Shown in pieces: positions 1 through 28,670 of a DNA stretch of 64,000 nucleotides (position 1 is the first letter of the stretch; each line of letters starts with the position of its first letter). Location of the stretch: assembly GCA_003342895.1 (NCBI GenBank), contig PTFA01000279.1, positions 1,085,500 to 1,149,499 of the forward strand, written 5' to 3'. The translations under genes were made by a program, and so were the position numbers. Origin of the DNA: Casuarius casuarius (lineage: Eukaryota; Chordata; Aves; Casuariiformes; Casuariidae). The notes under the pieces are model-generated. The model was not told where the DNA came from and searched no databases. It was given only the letters and a program-made list of their open reading frames with translations.

Positions 1-800
1 CTAGACTGTGCAGCTCTCAGCAGCCAGTCCATCCTGCAGCAGAGTTTTCAGGGGTTCTAAAACAAAAAAGCATTGAGAGTTATTGAAAGTAAACCCTTTA
101 ACAGCCCTTCGATACCGCATTTGAGCTGCCCATTCTCAGAGCTTCTGCAGTGGAGGCTGCTCCAGGCAGTCTGTCCAAAGCACAGCCATACAGTTCACTT
201 TAAGCATGACCAGAAGCTTAGTCAGAAGATACTGGTGCAAGGCTCAGATACTCTTCTTCCTCCAGAAAAAGCAGCACTTAGAAGGGTATAGCCAACTGAG
301 CTACATCCATGTATGCCAGAAATTGGCCAGACTATAGAAAGATGATATTGGAGCTTTCAAGCTGAGTTGCCTGAACTGCAGTAGTTGGCCTCACTAAATT
401 TAGAGGTTGAGCTTAAATGGAAGACAGGCAAGAGCTGTACATTAAGACTTGAAATCAAGATTGACAAAAATATGAAGCATTCTAAACCAGTCTGGAAGAG
501 CCGAACCCCTTTAGACATCTCAAGGTAATGTTTCAGAAAGCTTTGGTTTTCCTGGTGTGAAACATAGCAAACAACAGCTTAAGACAGCTACTCAAACAGC
601 AGCATGAGGTGATTTCCCCATATTTCATATCAACACCCATTCTAAGAGCAATCCTATTGAGTCAGATATGCTTCATGTTCACAGTGAAGAGCCCCAGATG
701 ATGAGTAACTTGTGATAATAATTCTGTGCCTGAAGCCTCAGTTTGTTATTTTACATCCCACACAAAGTCTTGTGATAGAGCAACAGCTTGTAGTATCAGA
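1..800. other. Sequence downstream of SNX5, no gene seen
   Basis: AT-rich unique-looking DNA beyond the likely SNX5 polyadenylation sites. Short open frames here look like chance. No RNA gene or recognisable repeat was found. Confidence 0.5.
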
Positions 801-804
801 CATC

Positions 805-1309
805 TTTATTTGCTGTATTGCCCAAGTGTACAAATACCAAGTGTACTCATAGAAATTCAAAATATACTGTAATAGAAATCTGTCTGAAGTGGAATGTTGA
901 GATATTTACTTTATAAAACTAGACTTATACAAGCCATTCCCCCGTGCAAATTTCAAATGTATCAGGGCTATGAAGAGACAGATTGCTTTATGACCCTTCA
1001 AAAGGGATNTTCTCAGAAAATGCCTTCTACTAGATGAAGAGTCAGTCAACAGCAAATTGATCTTACATTTGACTCATTTTGAGTTATCAGCCAAATAGGA
1101 TGTTAGCTACATCCAGACGTATTTATATGCAATTCAGTTCTCATTTATACCAAGAAAGTCAATACATCACTATGAACATGGTTAAGTATTAGTCAAACAG
1201 AATCTCAGTGACAATATTTATTTTTAAGCTAATGAAAATCAAGCCAATAATTTTCCCCTGGCCATTGAGTGCAATTGATGCTTTTTTCACATTCTCAGAA
1301 TAAGGCGCC
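805..1309 (-). other. SNX5: SNX5 3' untranslated region (probable)
   Basis: Minus-strand sequence after the stop. There are AATAAA signals (TTTATT on plus) at 1217-1222 and 805-810. The distal one gives a UTR of about 0.5 kb. Which signal is used cannot be told from sequence. No other gene is visible from 1 to 800. Confidence 0.55.
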
Positions 1310-19218
<17,909 letters not shown>

Positions 19219-19626
19219 ATCGCCGAGACACCACCAACCACCCACCTCCCGCCCCGCCGCTTCGCCTCATATAGCCCGGGGCGGAGCCGCCACCGCCTCC
19301 CCCCGCCGCCGGCACACCCCCGCCGTCCCGGCAGCCCCTGCGCCCAGCCCCGCTCCCAGCGGAGGCAGGGCGCTCGGCCTCGCGGAGGCCGGCCCCGCGA
19401 GGCAGCAGCCATCTTGGGTGAGGGCGCCGCGCGACTTGCCCTCACCGAAGATGGTGGCGCGGTTTTTTTTTTCCCTCGTTTCCTTCTCGTTGGAGATTTG
19501 CGTTGTTCTCGAGGTTATTGCTTTTGAAGACTTTGGAAGAATGATTTTTGTAAATCAAAAGACGCACGCCCTCTCCCTCAGTCCCACACTCGGAGCGGGG
19601 GGAGGGGGGAGAATAGCGGAGCGCGG

Positions 19627-19648
19627 TGCATTGTGGGCATTGTAGTCC
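19627..19648 (-). promoter_or_regulatory. ZNF143/SBS-like motif
   Basis: On the minus strand this reads ACTACAATGCCCACAATGCA, the classic ZNF143 (Staf) SBS pattern common in bidirectional CpG-island promoters. Confidence 0.7.
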
Positions 19649-19702
19649 TCGCCCGGCGTGGGGGCGGGGCCAGGGCTGGCTCCTGCGGAGGCCGTGGCGC
19701 CG

Positions 19703-19720
19703 AACTACAAATCCCGAGAG
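19703..19720 (+). promoter_or_regulatory. Second ZNF143/SBS-like motif
   Basis: Reads AACTACAAATCCCGAGAG, a second ACTACAA-N-TCCC core. It lies 55 bases from the end of the first site and on the opposite strand. Confidence 0.6.
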
Positions 19721-19784
19721 GCCGTGGGAGGGAAGGGGGCGGGGGGTGCGCGTGCTGCGGAGAGGAGCCGTTGGAGGCGGTCAA

Positions 19785-19800
19785 GCGCACGCATGCGCCC
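19785..19800 (+). promoter_or_regulatory. NRF1-like motif near the MGME1 transcription start
   Basis: GCGCACGCATGCGCCC closely fits the palindromic NRF1 site (YGCGCAYGCGCR) with one spacing or base deviation. NRF1 commonly drives nuclear genes for mitochondrial proteins, which suits MGME1. Confidence 0.6.
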
Positions 19801-19849
19801 TGGTGGCTGCGGCGGTGGCGGGAAGCGCGGCGCTGAGGAGACGGTCGCC

Positions 19850-22800
19850 TTTCGTATGCTCGCGGGGGCCGCAGCTCGGGAGGGGACCGCAGGCGGGCCG
19901 GACGGTGCCTGAGGGATCAGCTCAGTGGGGAGGCAGGCCGGGGCGGCTCGGGCGTTGGTAGCTCTGTGCTGCGAGGCGAAGGGGTGCCCGCTTCTCTGAC
20001 CAGGCCTGGGTTAGCTGAGGGAGGGCAGCAGCTTGCTCTAAGTCTCGCTTTTTTCTTATTGCTCTTAGCTTCCCGAAACAGGGGAGGTGTGTTTTCAACC
20101 TGTCTCAGTTCGATGGTTTAGCTTACAAGCTGCAAGGAAGAGTGGTTGGGGAACAGCAAGTGTTTCAAGTCCTTCCGTTGACGTTGCTGTCATTATTAAG
20201 CTATAACCAGAAAAAAAGGAAAGTGGTCTGTCTGACCAGGAAGGTAGGCTGCTGTTGCCTCTCAGCATCAAATAGTAATGTTTCTTCTTCCCAGAGAAAA
20301 GCCTGTGATGTTAACTTAAAATGATACCTTCATCAATGGATTTGCTCCCCTCAAAATAGGGATATAGGGCAACAGGTCTGTAACTATGTTAAGTAGCATT
20401 CTTTTTTATTCTGAAGCAAAGTAGAGCTTGTGTTTGCTACTTATAGGTGACTGTGAAGAAAAAGCTATACTGATTATTGTCTGAAACCATAGCTGGAGGA
20501 ATATTTTTACAGATGTGAACACTTACTTAAGTAATACCTTTCATTTCCCTCACTTAAGCCACTCATTCCTCTCAGAACAACTTTTTTCAGTTGTGTTAGT
20601 ACTGTAGTTATTGGAGCTGCAGAGTCAACTAGTTTGGGGAAATTAAGAGAAGTCCTTTTTCTTTTTTTTCTTTTCTTTTTTTTCAGGTTATTTTTGTTTG
20701 GGATCAGTTCTCGGGTCTGGTTCATTCTGCAGTACTTGAAACAATTTTGCTAGTCTTGAAACAGAAATGTTGTGAGAGAGAAAGGCAATGCTTCCACTGA
20801 AAAAAGTATCCGTCAAATTTTGTTCTTTATGTGTGACAGTAGATCCAGACACGCACACCCATATCTTTCTTGTAAATGTAAGTAGCTCTTTTTATAAAAA
20901 TATCACTGTAATTAACTAAATAACATATGTGATTTTTCTTTCCATTATATACAAGTGTTCTTTATTTCCTAGTAGTCCTAGAATGTCTTTCCATCCGTAG
21001 AACAGCACAGCAACTGACAAACTACAAACTCTCCCTTTCCCTGCAGTTCAGTTCATAGCGTGTGCAAAGATTTCCGCAGGTATTATTCCAGAACAAAATA
21101 GTCTGTGAATTTTAAAATTCATACTAGATATCACTGAGGCAGTGTTTCAGTAATATAGTAAATCAGCTCTAGAGCTCATAATATTGTGCATTTTTGTAGC
21201 CACATGATCTGGTATAACTTACTCCTCCAAAAGTTTTGAGGGGACAGCTCACTACAAGTGAGCTTTTTATGCTGGATCAGGTATCATCTTGCCTTCTGCA
21301 GCTGACAAACTTCCACCATAAACTTTTTCTTTTGTGCTCTGGCTAAGTCAACAAGTACACAGTCATTAACCCAGGTTTTATTCTGTTCTGATTAATACAC
21401 TTCAGTAAGCATATTAATCGTCATGAAACAATATCCTGAGAAACTACAAGCTTGGATACTATTAGATTGGAATAAGAGGGTTTTTTCCCCCCTTCATTTT
21501 AGTTTTAACGACTTCCTCAGTAACTCTGTTAAGAGGTACACCCCAAGAGAGGAGAGATTAATTTTCCTGCTCTATTTTCTGTGATTGAAAAAAAAAATAC
21601 TGTGAAACATTTTGCTTCTGGTATAGAGGTCTGATCTTTACATATGCCTTTTCTGCCCTTACCACTTCCTTTTCTCCTGCAGCAAACTGAAAACTGTGCT
21701 AAAACCATTCATTATTTCTTTTTCTGTAAGTGACAGGTTCTGACAGGTAACCAGTCCCATACCAAGACTGAAAATCTATTTAAAAACATGATAATCTGCT
21801 GAGAAGAATGAATTGCTCTAAGTCTTGGCATAGCAGCTTTGCAGAAGTAAGCTGCTTTATGATAATCGAATGACATCATGCAAGGTGCTTCTTAAAAATA
21901 AATTTATTAGAACAATTGGCAGTGGGAATTAGGGCATATAAAATTCACTAGCTGGAAACCTAAGGAGGACTGAAACAGTTGAAACAGTTGTATACTTGAT
22001 TAAAAAGTATCTTCTTATGCTATCAGAAATTGTTATAAATTTCTAGCAAACTGTAGAAACAGCTTCATTTCATCAAATAAAAAATTAGAGGTAACATAAA
22101 TTTGGTTTTGTTTCACCTAAATTCGTAAGACTGCCTCAAATGTCCGTGAAATAAAGCCAGGTAGAACTTAATTTACATAATGTGGACAACCCAATTTATT
22201 ACTGTTGTGTAAGCTGTCCAAAACAGGTATTCTGTTTTTGGCAAAACTTGTATACTGTCATGGTAATAAAATGGTTGAAATGGACTGGTTTGTCCTTTCA
22301 TAATGCATCTGATTGCACTCTGTGTGTGTGCAGGTAGGGAGTAATTTTGACAGGAATCTGAGTGTCAGGATGCTCAGAGCAAGACTCGTGTCCGTGCTCA
22401 CTGTTGAACACTGGAAAATTAGAAAACAGGTACAACTGCACATAGCACAGTCCTACTGAAAAAGAAAAGCAGATTAAGATTTGTTTATGGTTAAAAAGGG
22501 GAAGTGACACACTGAAAGTATCTTAAGTGGAAAGGTTTTCCTTTTAAGGTAATTTTTCATCTAATCAGACTGCAGAAAATCAGTAGCAGGATTAAACAGG
22601 TGTACTTTCATTATTTACTCTGTTTCTCTCTTCTGGACCATGATGTACTTTTAAAATCACTGACAATTTGGATTGATATGAATTGCAGTTACAGGAAGTC
22701 CTTAATGAAGACTGAATGAGACCATCATACAACAGTACAGCAAATCTGACTTTAGAGCTCCTAGCACTGGATCAGAAATGCTGGTCCAGTACCACTGCTA

Positions 22801-24435
22801 TGTGATGCAAAGTTCTCCTCCAATGTAATTGCATTTTCCTGGTTTGGATTTATTTGCTTTTGACAGGTTAATTTTGTATCACATTACATTCCATGTGTTT
22901 GGACCCTTTATGTTTTATGTTAGCTTTTTGTTAGATCAGTTATTATTTGCCCTCCCAAACCATGCAAAGTCAGCATGAAAATGTAAAGCCAGTAAAGAAA
23001 AATGCAGGGTATCTGCCTGCTCCCAACAAAACTTCTACAGCTGGAGGATTCTGTCCTTCACAGATGAAGAACAATGTTTTTGGAACCAGAGTCCAAGGTC
23101 TCACCCTTTTGTTACAAGATTGCTTGATCTCATCAACTATAGCTGATAGAGCCCTGTTTTTGCAAACCGTTCTGTTTGACAGATGCCTGAACCCACACAG
23201 GGCCTTACTGATGTCACTGAGGCTCTGCATGAGTGCAGGATCTGTCCATCCAGAATAACTCCTTGTATCAGGGCCTTCACATTTCTTTTTTTCTTTGGCA
23301 GCTACTGTTTGGGCAGTATATGAATTACTGTGTAAGTAGTGTGGGGAAAGCAAAATGTAATTTTAAAGTGTTTTTAAGAACAAAAAGCTGATGTTAGTTG
23401 GCAGTATGCATTGCCTGTTTTGTGTTGGTTTGTTTTATATGCAGAGGATGGAATGGAACTTTGCAATAGTAGGCAGATAATTTTCAAAAGGATAATAGGG
23501 CCTCAATTTTGCGAGTACTTAATGTTGATTTAAATGCTGCTATTCGAATGTTTACATCTAACCCATGTTCATAAGGTTTTCTGAGGCTTAGAAATGCAAT
23601 TACAATATGGTTTTGAAAGCTATGCTATGAACAATAAATGTGGTATACTGTTTTTATTTTTAAACTTCCAAAGTGTCTTAGAAGGACAGAACTCCTATTT
23701 TTGAAGCTCAGTTTGGAAAAATACTTTCATATTTATTTTACTCTGATCTAAAAGATTTATTTGAGTCTGAAGATACTTGCTATTTATTTGGTATCTCTTT
23801 GGTTTTCCTGAGTCTCAGGTCTTGCAATTCCAGCATGTACGTAGTGNTGCTGTTTGTTTTCTCCTGGGTATAACAGAGAAAAACATGTTTTTATTTTCCA
23901 AAAACTACTTTGTCCCCACCATCCCCTTAAGTTCAGCATCCACTAGAAACTTGCTCTTGTTCTTAATACCTCAGAACAATGCACTTCCTTCAATCTCTTC
24001 TGCATGGCGTCTCCCCCCCCCCCCCCACCTTTGAGGGAAGTTGTTTGTTACAGATGAGTTTGTTGTGTCTCCTTTTGTGAGCATCCTCTAATGCAGCTTT
24101 TGCTACTTGCAAGATCTTTTATGTTTTTGCCCTGTTTCAGGTTTTGGCAACTAGCACTAGTTCTTTTCAGGATCCTTTCCACTTGTCATTGTTTATTGGC
24201 TCTTTCTGTTACTATATTATTTACCTAAAGGAATTTTGGTGGCACAAAGTGTATGAAGGCACTTATGGCCATAGCAGTTCTTTATTTGGCAAAGGGCAAA
24301 AATAGATAGATAATAGAGTTTTATGACTCTGGAAATCACAAGTTTCTTTTCCACAGGAGGAAGTTACGGTAACCTACAGAATGTTCATAACAGAAGAAAG
24401 AAAACTATAAATAGCCACAAATGCTTCTTTACAGA
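19850..24435 (+). other. MGME1: MGME1 5' UTR exon(s) and intron 1
   Basis: Human MGME1 begins with a non-coding exon. A similar exon is expected near 19.7-20.1 kb, but its donor cannot be fixed from sequence. The acceptor for the first coding exon is probably CTTCTTTACAG at 24424-24434, just before the ATG; a TTTTCCACAG further upstream (ending 24357) is possible. The interval is AT-rich. It contains a C run at 24011-24027 and an unexplained 127-codon minus-strand frame at 22970-23353. Confidence 0.55.
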
Positions 24436-24961
24436 ATGAAATTCCTACAGCTACTGTCCAGGAAATCTGGGGGACTGGAAATGCTTTTTCAAGTGCATTT
24501 TTGCCAAAAGCAAGTCCCATATATGTGCCTGGCTACCTCTCCTTGCCTTTATAGTAAGAAGAAAAAAGTGAATGGTTATGAACAAGTTGATCAAGAAAAA
24601 TACAAGAATTTGGTCTGCTCTGTGACATCTTACAAAACCAGCGCCCGAACACCAGAGACATTATTTGAAGAAGACAATTTGTTATGTGGGCTGGCAGATA
24701 AACATAGATCTCCAGTTAAAAACGTTGCAACAAAAACTCCAAAGAATTGGGTTCCTCTCATAAACCCCAACAAAAGAATTCCACTTCTAGACAGTGACTC
24801 GAACCTTCCCCTGAAAATAGGCTTACAAAAAACCAAAATACCCAGTGTTACCAGTATTCTTCAACAGACTATTCCTCCGCAGCAAGCCCTTTACCTAGAA
24901 AAATGGAAACAGAAAATGATACTGAAACTTGGGAAAGATGGTTTTGCAGAGTACACTAAAA
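24436..24961 (+). CDS. MGME1: MGME1 coding exon 1 (residues 1-175)
   Basis: Holds the targeting peptide, the weakly conserved N-terminal region ([19 protein letters not shown] is the human-like anchor) and the start of the catalytic fold ([20 protein letters not shown]). It ends one base into Asn176 at a GTAAGT donor. Confidence 0.95.
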
Positions 24962-27900
24962 GTAAGTCTAACCACAGTGTGATTACAAAGTAGAATCACT
25001 AGTCTGGATAGTTGACTGGGACATATTAGCATAGCTGCTGGATCTGGCCCTAAAGGTCAAGCATTTTGAAAATCCATTCAGCTGTTTGCATTTCAAGGTG
25101 CAAGAGCACATTAGAAGGGCACCTGTTATTAATGAATCTACTCTTTGTTCTAGGACCACTAAAACTTATTTAGAATTTAGTGGGGACACTAGAATTAGAC
25201 TGTAGACATTCTTTGCTCTGTCCTATCTGCCTGTCCATTACTTGTCTATTTGCTAAAATCAGCAACAAATAGATATTTCCAGCTGATTTGATTGAGCCTG
25301 CTTGCAGATGGAAATTTGTATTCTGAAATCACAACATCCTGTGTGTTTAGAAAACTGTATGCCTTGCTTTATATGCTGAAGCACCTAAGAACCCTGGGCT
25401 TTAGTATATACAATCTTTTCTATGAAATTCCATGCATTTAGATGTTTTTATTTCATGAAACCTACAAAGCTGACTTCCCCCAGGCTGTAGGAGTGAAGAC
25501 ACCATGGTGCTAAGGTGGTTGCCCTTGGGGAATAGTGGGTTGCTTCTTATAGCAAGATTGATAAATACCTCAGCACTCCTTACATAAATGATTATGCTTT
25601 TGAAAACTGGATATGCTTTGTTTATGCTCTTTTTGAGTTACTAAGCACTTCAGTGAATAAGCGTCATAGGAAAGACTGACATAAAAAACCTTACACAGCT
25701 ATTTAAAATTAGCTGTCTCTGAATCATTTCTGCATTAAACCCATACTCCTAAGAATTATGTCCATCCACTGAGGAAAGAGATTTGTTCAATTCAGAGGAA
25801 CCAGTGCAGTAGGACTAGCATATACAGCAAACAGCTCATAAGCAGCCTAAAATAATGTTTTTAATTCATAGAGTTTGGCAAATGCCTTTGAATAAACAGG
25901 AAATGAAAGATCATATTTTGTNCCTGTATTGTTAGTGAAATTAAAAGAAATCATTAATATAAGAGATACTGATTTCACTGTTGGCACTTTTTTCTATCTT
26001 GTTCCGCTCTCCTCCTTCCATCCTGAAGCTTTCTATACAAAAAGTAGGGTTGGTTTAAGAGCTGTGCTGTGTTACATCTAGTACACATGTTCNTCAGGTA
26101 TTATGAGTACTGTCTAAAATGTGGGTTTTCTTGGCATCTCTTAGATCTTTTTCTCCAAGGAAAGCTCTTTCATGCAACTTTGGAATCTATATTTCTGTCT
26201 GAAGAGATGCCAACTAAGGGGCAAGGAGAAGACACTGCTATTTCTGGCTATTTATCAAGTGTACAACATGTCTTAAAAGATATCAGTGAAGTAAAAGCTC
26301 TGGAAAGTGCAGTTCAGCATGAGATTCTTCAATATCTGGGCCTGGTAGACTGCGTGGCTAAATATCGGTGAGATGCTGATTCTCTAAGAAACCCCAAAAC
26401 GTCAACATTGTTTGCCATTCTGTGGTTTATGGGAGGCTGTGTTCCAAGCTGAAGCACGTATGTTGGTGAGCTCTTGGGGGGGAAAGCTGTGAAGATCGCT
26501 AAGAGGCAAAACAGATGAGCTCAAAGGTGAACCTGATGTCAGAAGTGCTGCTGTTCCTTGTGGAGGATTCCCTGTTGGAGTGGGGTGTGAGCAGGGCGGG
26601 GTTAAGTGAAGCTCTGCAGTTGCCAAGAACTTCAACTGGTATTAGTAAGTCTTGGTTTCTGAGATCTAAACTACCAGTGCAGAAGAGATTTGATTAGGCT
26701 GGGTATGATAATGAGCCAAGTGGCATTGGGATGAAGCAGGGTGAGTGCGAAATGCCTTTCTTTGGTGCCATGTCTTATTTCTTACTGTGACTAAACTTAA
26801 GCTAAAACACTGTTCTCTTTTGTGTTACGCAGAGGCCAGTTATGTGTGATTGACTGGAAGACTTCAGAGAAATCAAAGCCATCTCTACAGAACACTTTTG
26901 ACAACCCATTACAGGTTGCAGCATATATTGGAGCCATAAATCATGATGTTAACTATGACTTCCAGGTAAGCAGGCCTGCTACCTGCCAAGACAAGCAGCA
27001 GCACCTGTGTTATTTTCATTTCTTCCCACTTACTGATGTCAGACACGTGTTATCCATCACACAACTATTGGTAGGATTTGTACACTTGTACAAAGCAGCC
27101 CAGCCTTAGATCAGGTTAAGTTGCCATAGAACTGCACTCTAAAATAACTCCACTACTCTTGTTAATCCTGTTGCTTTTGCTTGTCAGTAGTATATTGCCA
27201 TTGGTTTTAAGGAAATTCCTGCTCAGTGGGAACTATGGGTGCTCAGTGTCTTAGGAAGTCTGATGAATTTACGCTGAGGACTCAGCGCGTGGCAATCCCT
27301 TCTGCTTTGTCCTATATGTTTTGATTTGTGTCAGGAGTAGGAAAGAGGAAGAGAGGAAATGAAGCAGAAGAGCATGTAGACAGGGAAATGGGAAAGGAGT
27401 GCATTCCTTACTTGATGTGTTGCTTTATCCCACTAGCAAGTGAAGGACTAAATGATTTACTTCCTCACTGTTAGGAAACTGTACAGTGCTTCCTCAGAGG
27501 AAAAGGATGAGCTGTCAATCAATCACTTAATCAGTAAACAGTGGAACAGTGTTTTAAAAGACTCCAAAGGCAAGACTCCCACTGGACCTGAGGGATTGTT
27601 ATTTCAATACAAAGCCATGAAGGGGGAATATTTAAAGCAGGAGAGAGACGAGTAATTCGTAGATTCTACAAAGGACTTTCTAGAATAAGAAAGAGATTAG
27701 TACACATGAGCACTTAACAAGGCATGATCCTTATGCAGTGAAATATGCAGCCTTCTGTTAGTAACCTTCTGTCCCCCAGTGCTTTGCCCTTGGTGGTTGT
27801 TTGGGGGTTGAATTAGGGCTGTTTGTCAAGTATCAAAGATGTCGGAACATACATAAGTAACTGTATCTAGTCAGACTGATGCTGGAATCGCATCAATCTG

Positions 27901-28352
27901 ATTACATCATCCCAAGCAAAACCTCATCAGTTGGTGACAATTTTACCTGCACCTGGAAGATGTAAATAGACCCTACCATTCAGAGTTTGAACCCTACAAT
28001 TTCCACTAAGGTCGATGAGACCTTTGGACTCTCAGCATTTGAGTATTAGTCTCCAAGTATTTTATTGTGAATTATTTCTCTTTTTTGTTTCCCTTTCTCT
28101 TATTTAAGATATTGTATGTTAAACTGAAGTTTTGCAATGAAGTTTAGTCTTTAGAGGTGTTGACTGAAGTTGCATATTAATGTTGAATTTCTGACAGCAT
28201 CCTGTTTTTCACTGTAGGTTAGTTGTGGACTCATTGTGGTTGCCTATAAGAATGGCTCCCCTGCACATGCACATTTCATGGATCCAGATCTGTGCTCTCA
28301 GTACTGGAATAAATGGCTTCTGCGCCTTGAGGAATACATGGAAAGAAACTGA
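24436..28352 (+). CDS. MGME1: Mitochondrial genome maintenance exonuclease 1, complete coding region
   Basis: Four coding exons, 24436-24961, 26145-26367, 26833-26965 and 28218-28352, join in frame to 338 residues; human MGME1 has 344. The enzyme is a PD-(D/E)XK single-strand DNA exonuclease of the mitochondrial matrix that trims 5' flaps and clears linear mtDNA. Residues matching the human active site (H180, D238, D251, K253) are present: His185 in FHATLE, Asp244 in LVDCVAKY, and Asp257 and Lys259 in VIDWKTSEK. The N-terminus ([13 protein letters not shown]) is basic and hydrophobic, as a mitochondrial targeting peptide should be. An upstream in-frame ATG at 24421 probably lies in the intron, because CTTTACAG directly precedes the chosen start. 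The gene is divergent from SNX5. Confidence 0.96.
24962..26144 (+). other. MGME1: MGME1 intron between coding exons 1 and 2
   Basis: A 1.2 kb AT-rich intron with no recognisable repeat or gene. Confidence 0.8.
26145..26367 (+). CDS. MGME1: MGME1 coding exon 2 (catalytic His)
   Basis: Begins after TCTCTTAG, encodes [20 protein letters not shown] through LVDCVAKY, and ends two bases into Arg250 at GTGAGA. It carries His185 and Asp244, matching human H180 and D238. Confidence 0.96.
26833..26965 (+). CDS. MGME1: MGME1 coding exon 3 (DWK catalytic motif)
   Basis: Begins after TTACGCAG and encodes [16 protein letters not shown] and [17 protein letters not shown]. It contains the metal-binding Asp257 and catalytic Lys259. 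The donor is GTAAGC, phase 0. Confidence 0.97.
26966..28217 (+). other. MGME1: MGME1 intron between coding exons 3 and 4
   Basis: A 1.25 kb intron. It contains an unexplained 67-codon open frame at 27452-27655 with coding-like composition (see findings). Nothing else is recognised. Confidence 0.8.
28218..28352 (+). CDS. MGME1: MGME1 coding exon 4 with stop
   Basis: Begins after CACTGTAG, encodes [20 protein letters not shown] through [12 protein letters not shown], and stops at TGA 28350-28352. The tail is shorter than the human one, which runs on with a lysine-rich stretch. Confidence 0.97.
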   Translation, partial: VSCGLIVVAYKNGSPAHAHFMDPDLCSQYWNKWLLRLEEYMERN

Positions 28353-28670
28353 TCCAAACTAAGCTATACAGAGGCGAGCGGTCTGAGCACAGAGCTGAAG
28401 CACCTTGTTCTAATCTTATCTTCCATTTTAATACATACTCTTTTTTGAACAACCTGGGCTAATTTCTTTATCAGTTTTTTTCTCCTTAAAAAAAAATAAT
28501 TGGAACAGGGAAAATTTATTTGCTTATGTTACAGGTGACTTAGGTGGACCTGGCAGGACAATGCAGACTTAATTGATCCCTATTTTTCCACACACGCAGT
28601 TTATACCATCAATAGGAAAGTTTCTATAATCTGAAAGATAGATTTAAATAAAACTGTTCACTAAAAATCA
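28353..28670 (+). other. MGME1: MGME1 3' untranslated region (probable)
   Basis: AATAAA at 28647-28652 follows the stop by about 300 bases and is followed by a T-rich stretch, which suggests a short UTR ending near 28670. Confidence 0.6.

Noticed and set aside
24421..24435. Upstream in-frame ATG for MGME1 (MLLYR-)
   Set aside because: The intervening bases form a good acceptor (CTTCTTTACAG) right before the downstream ATG, and the human protein begins with a similar MKMKLF, so the 24436 start is preferred.
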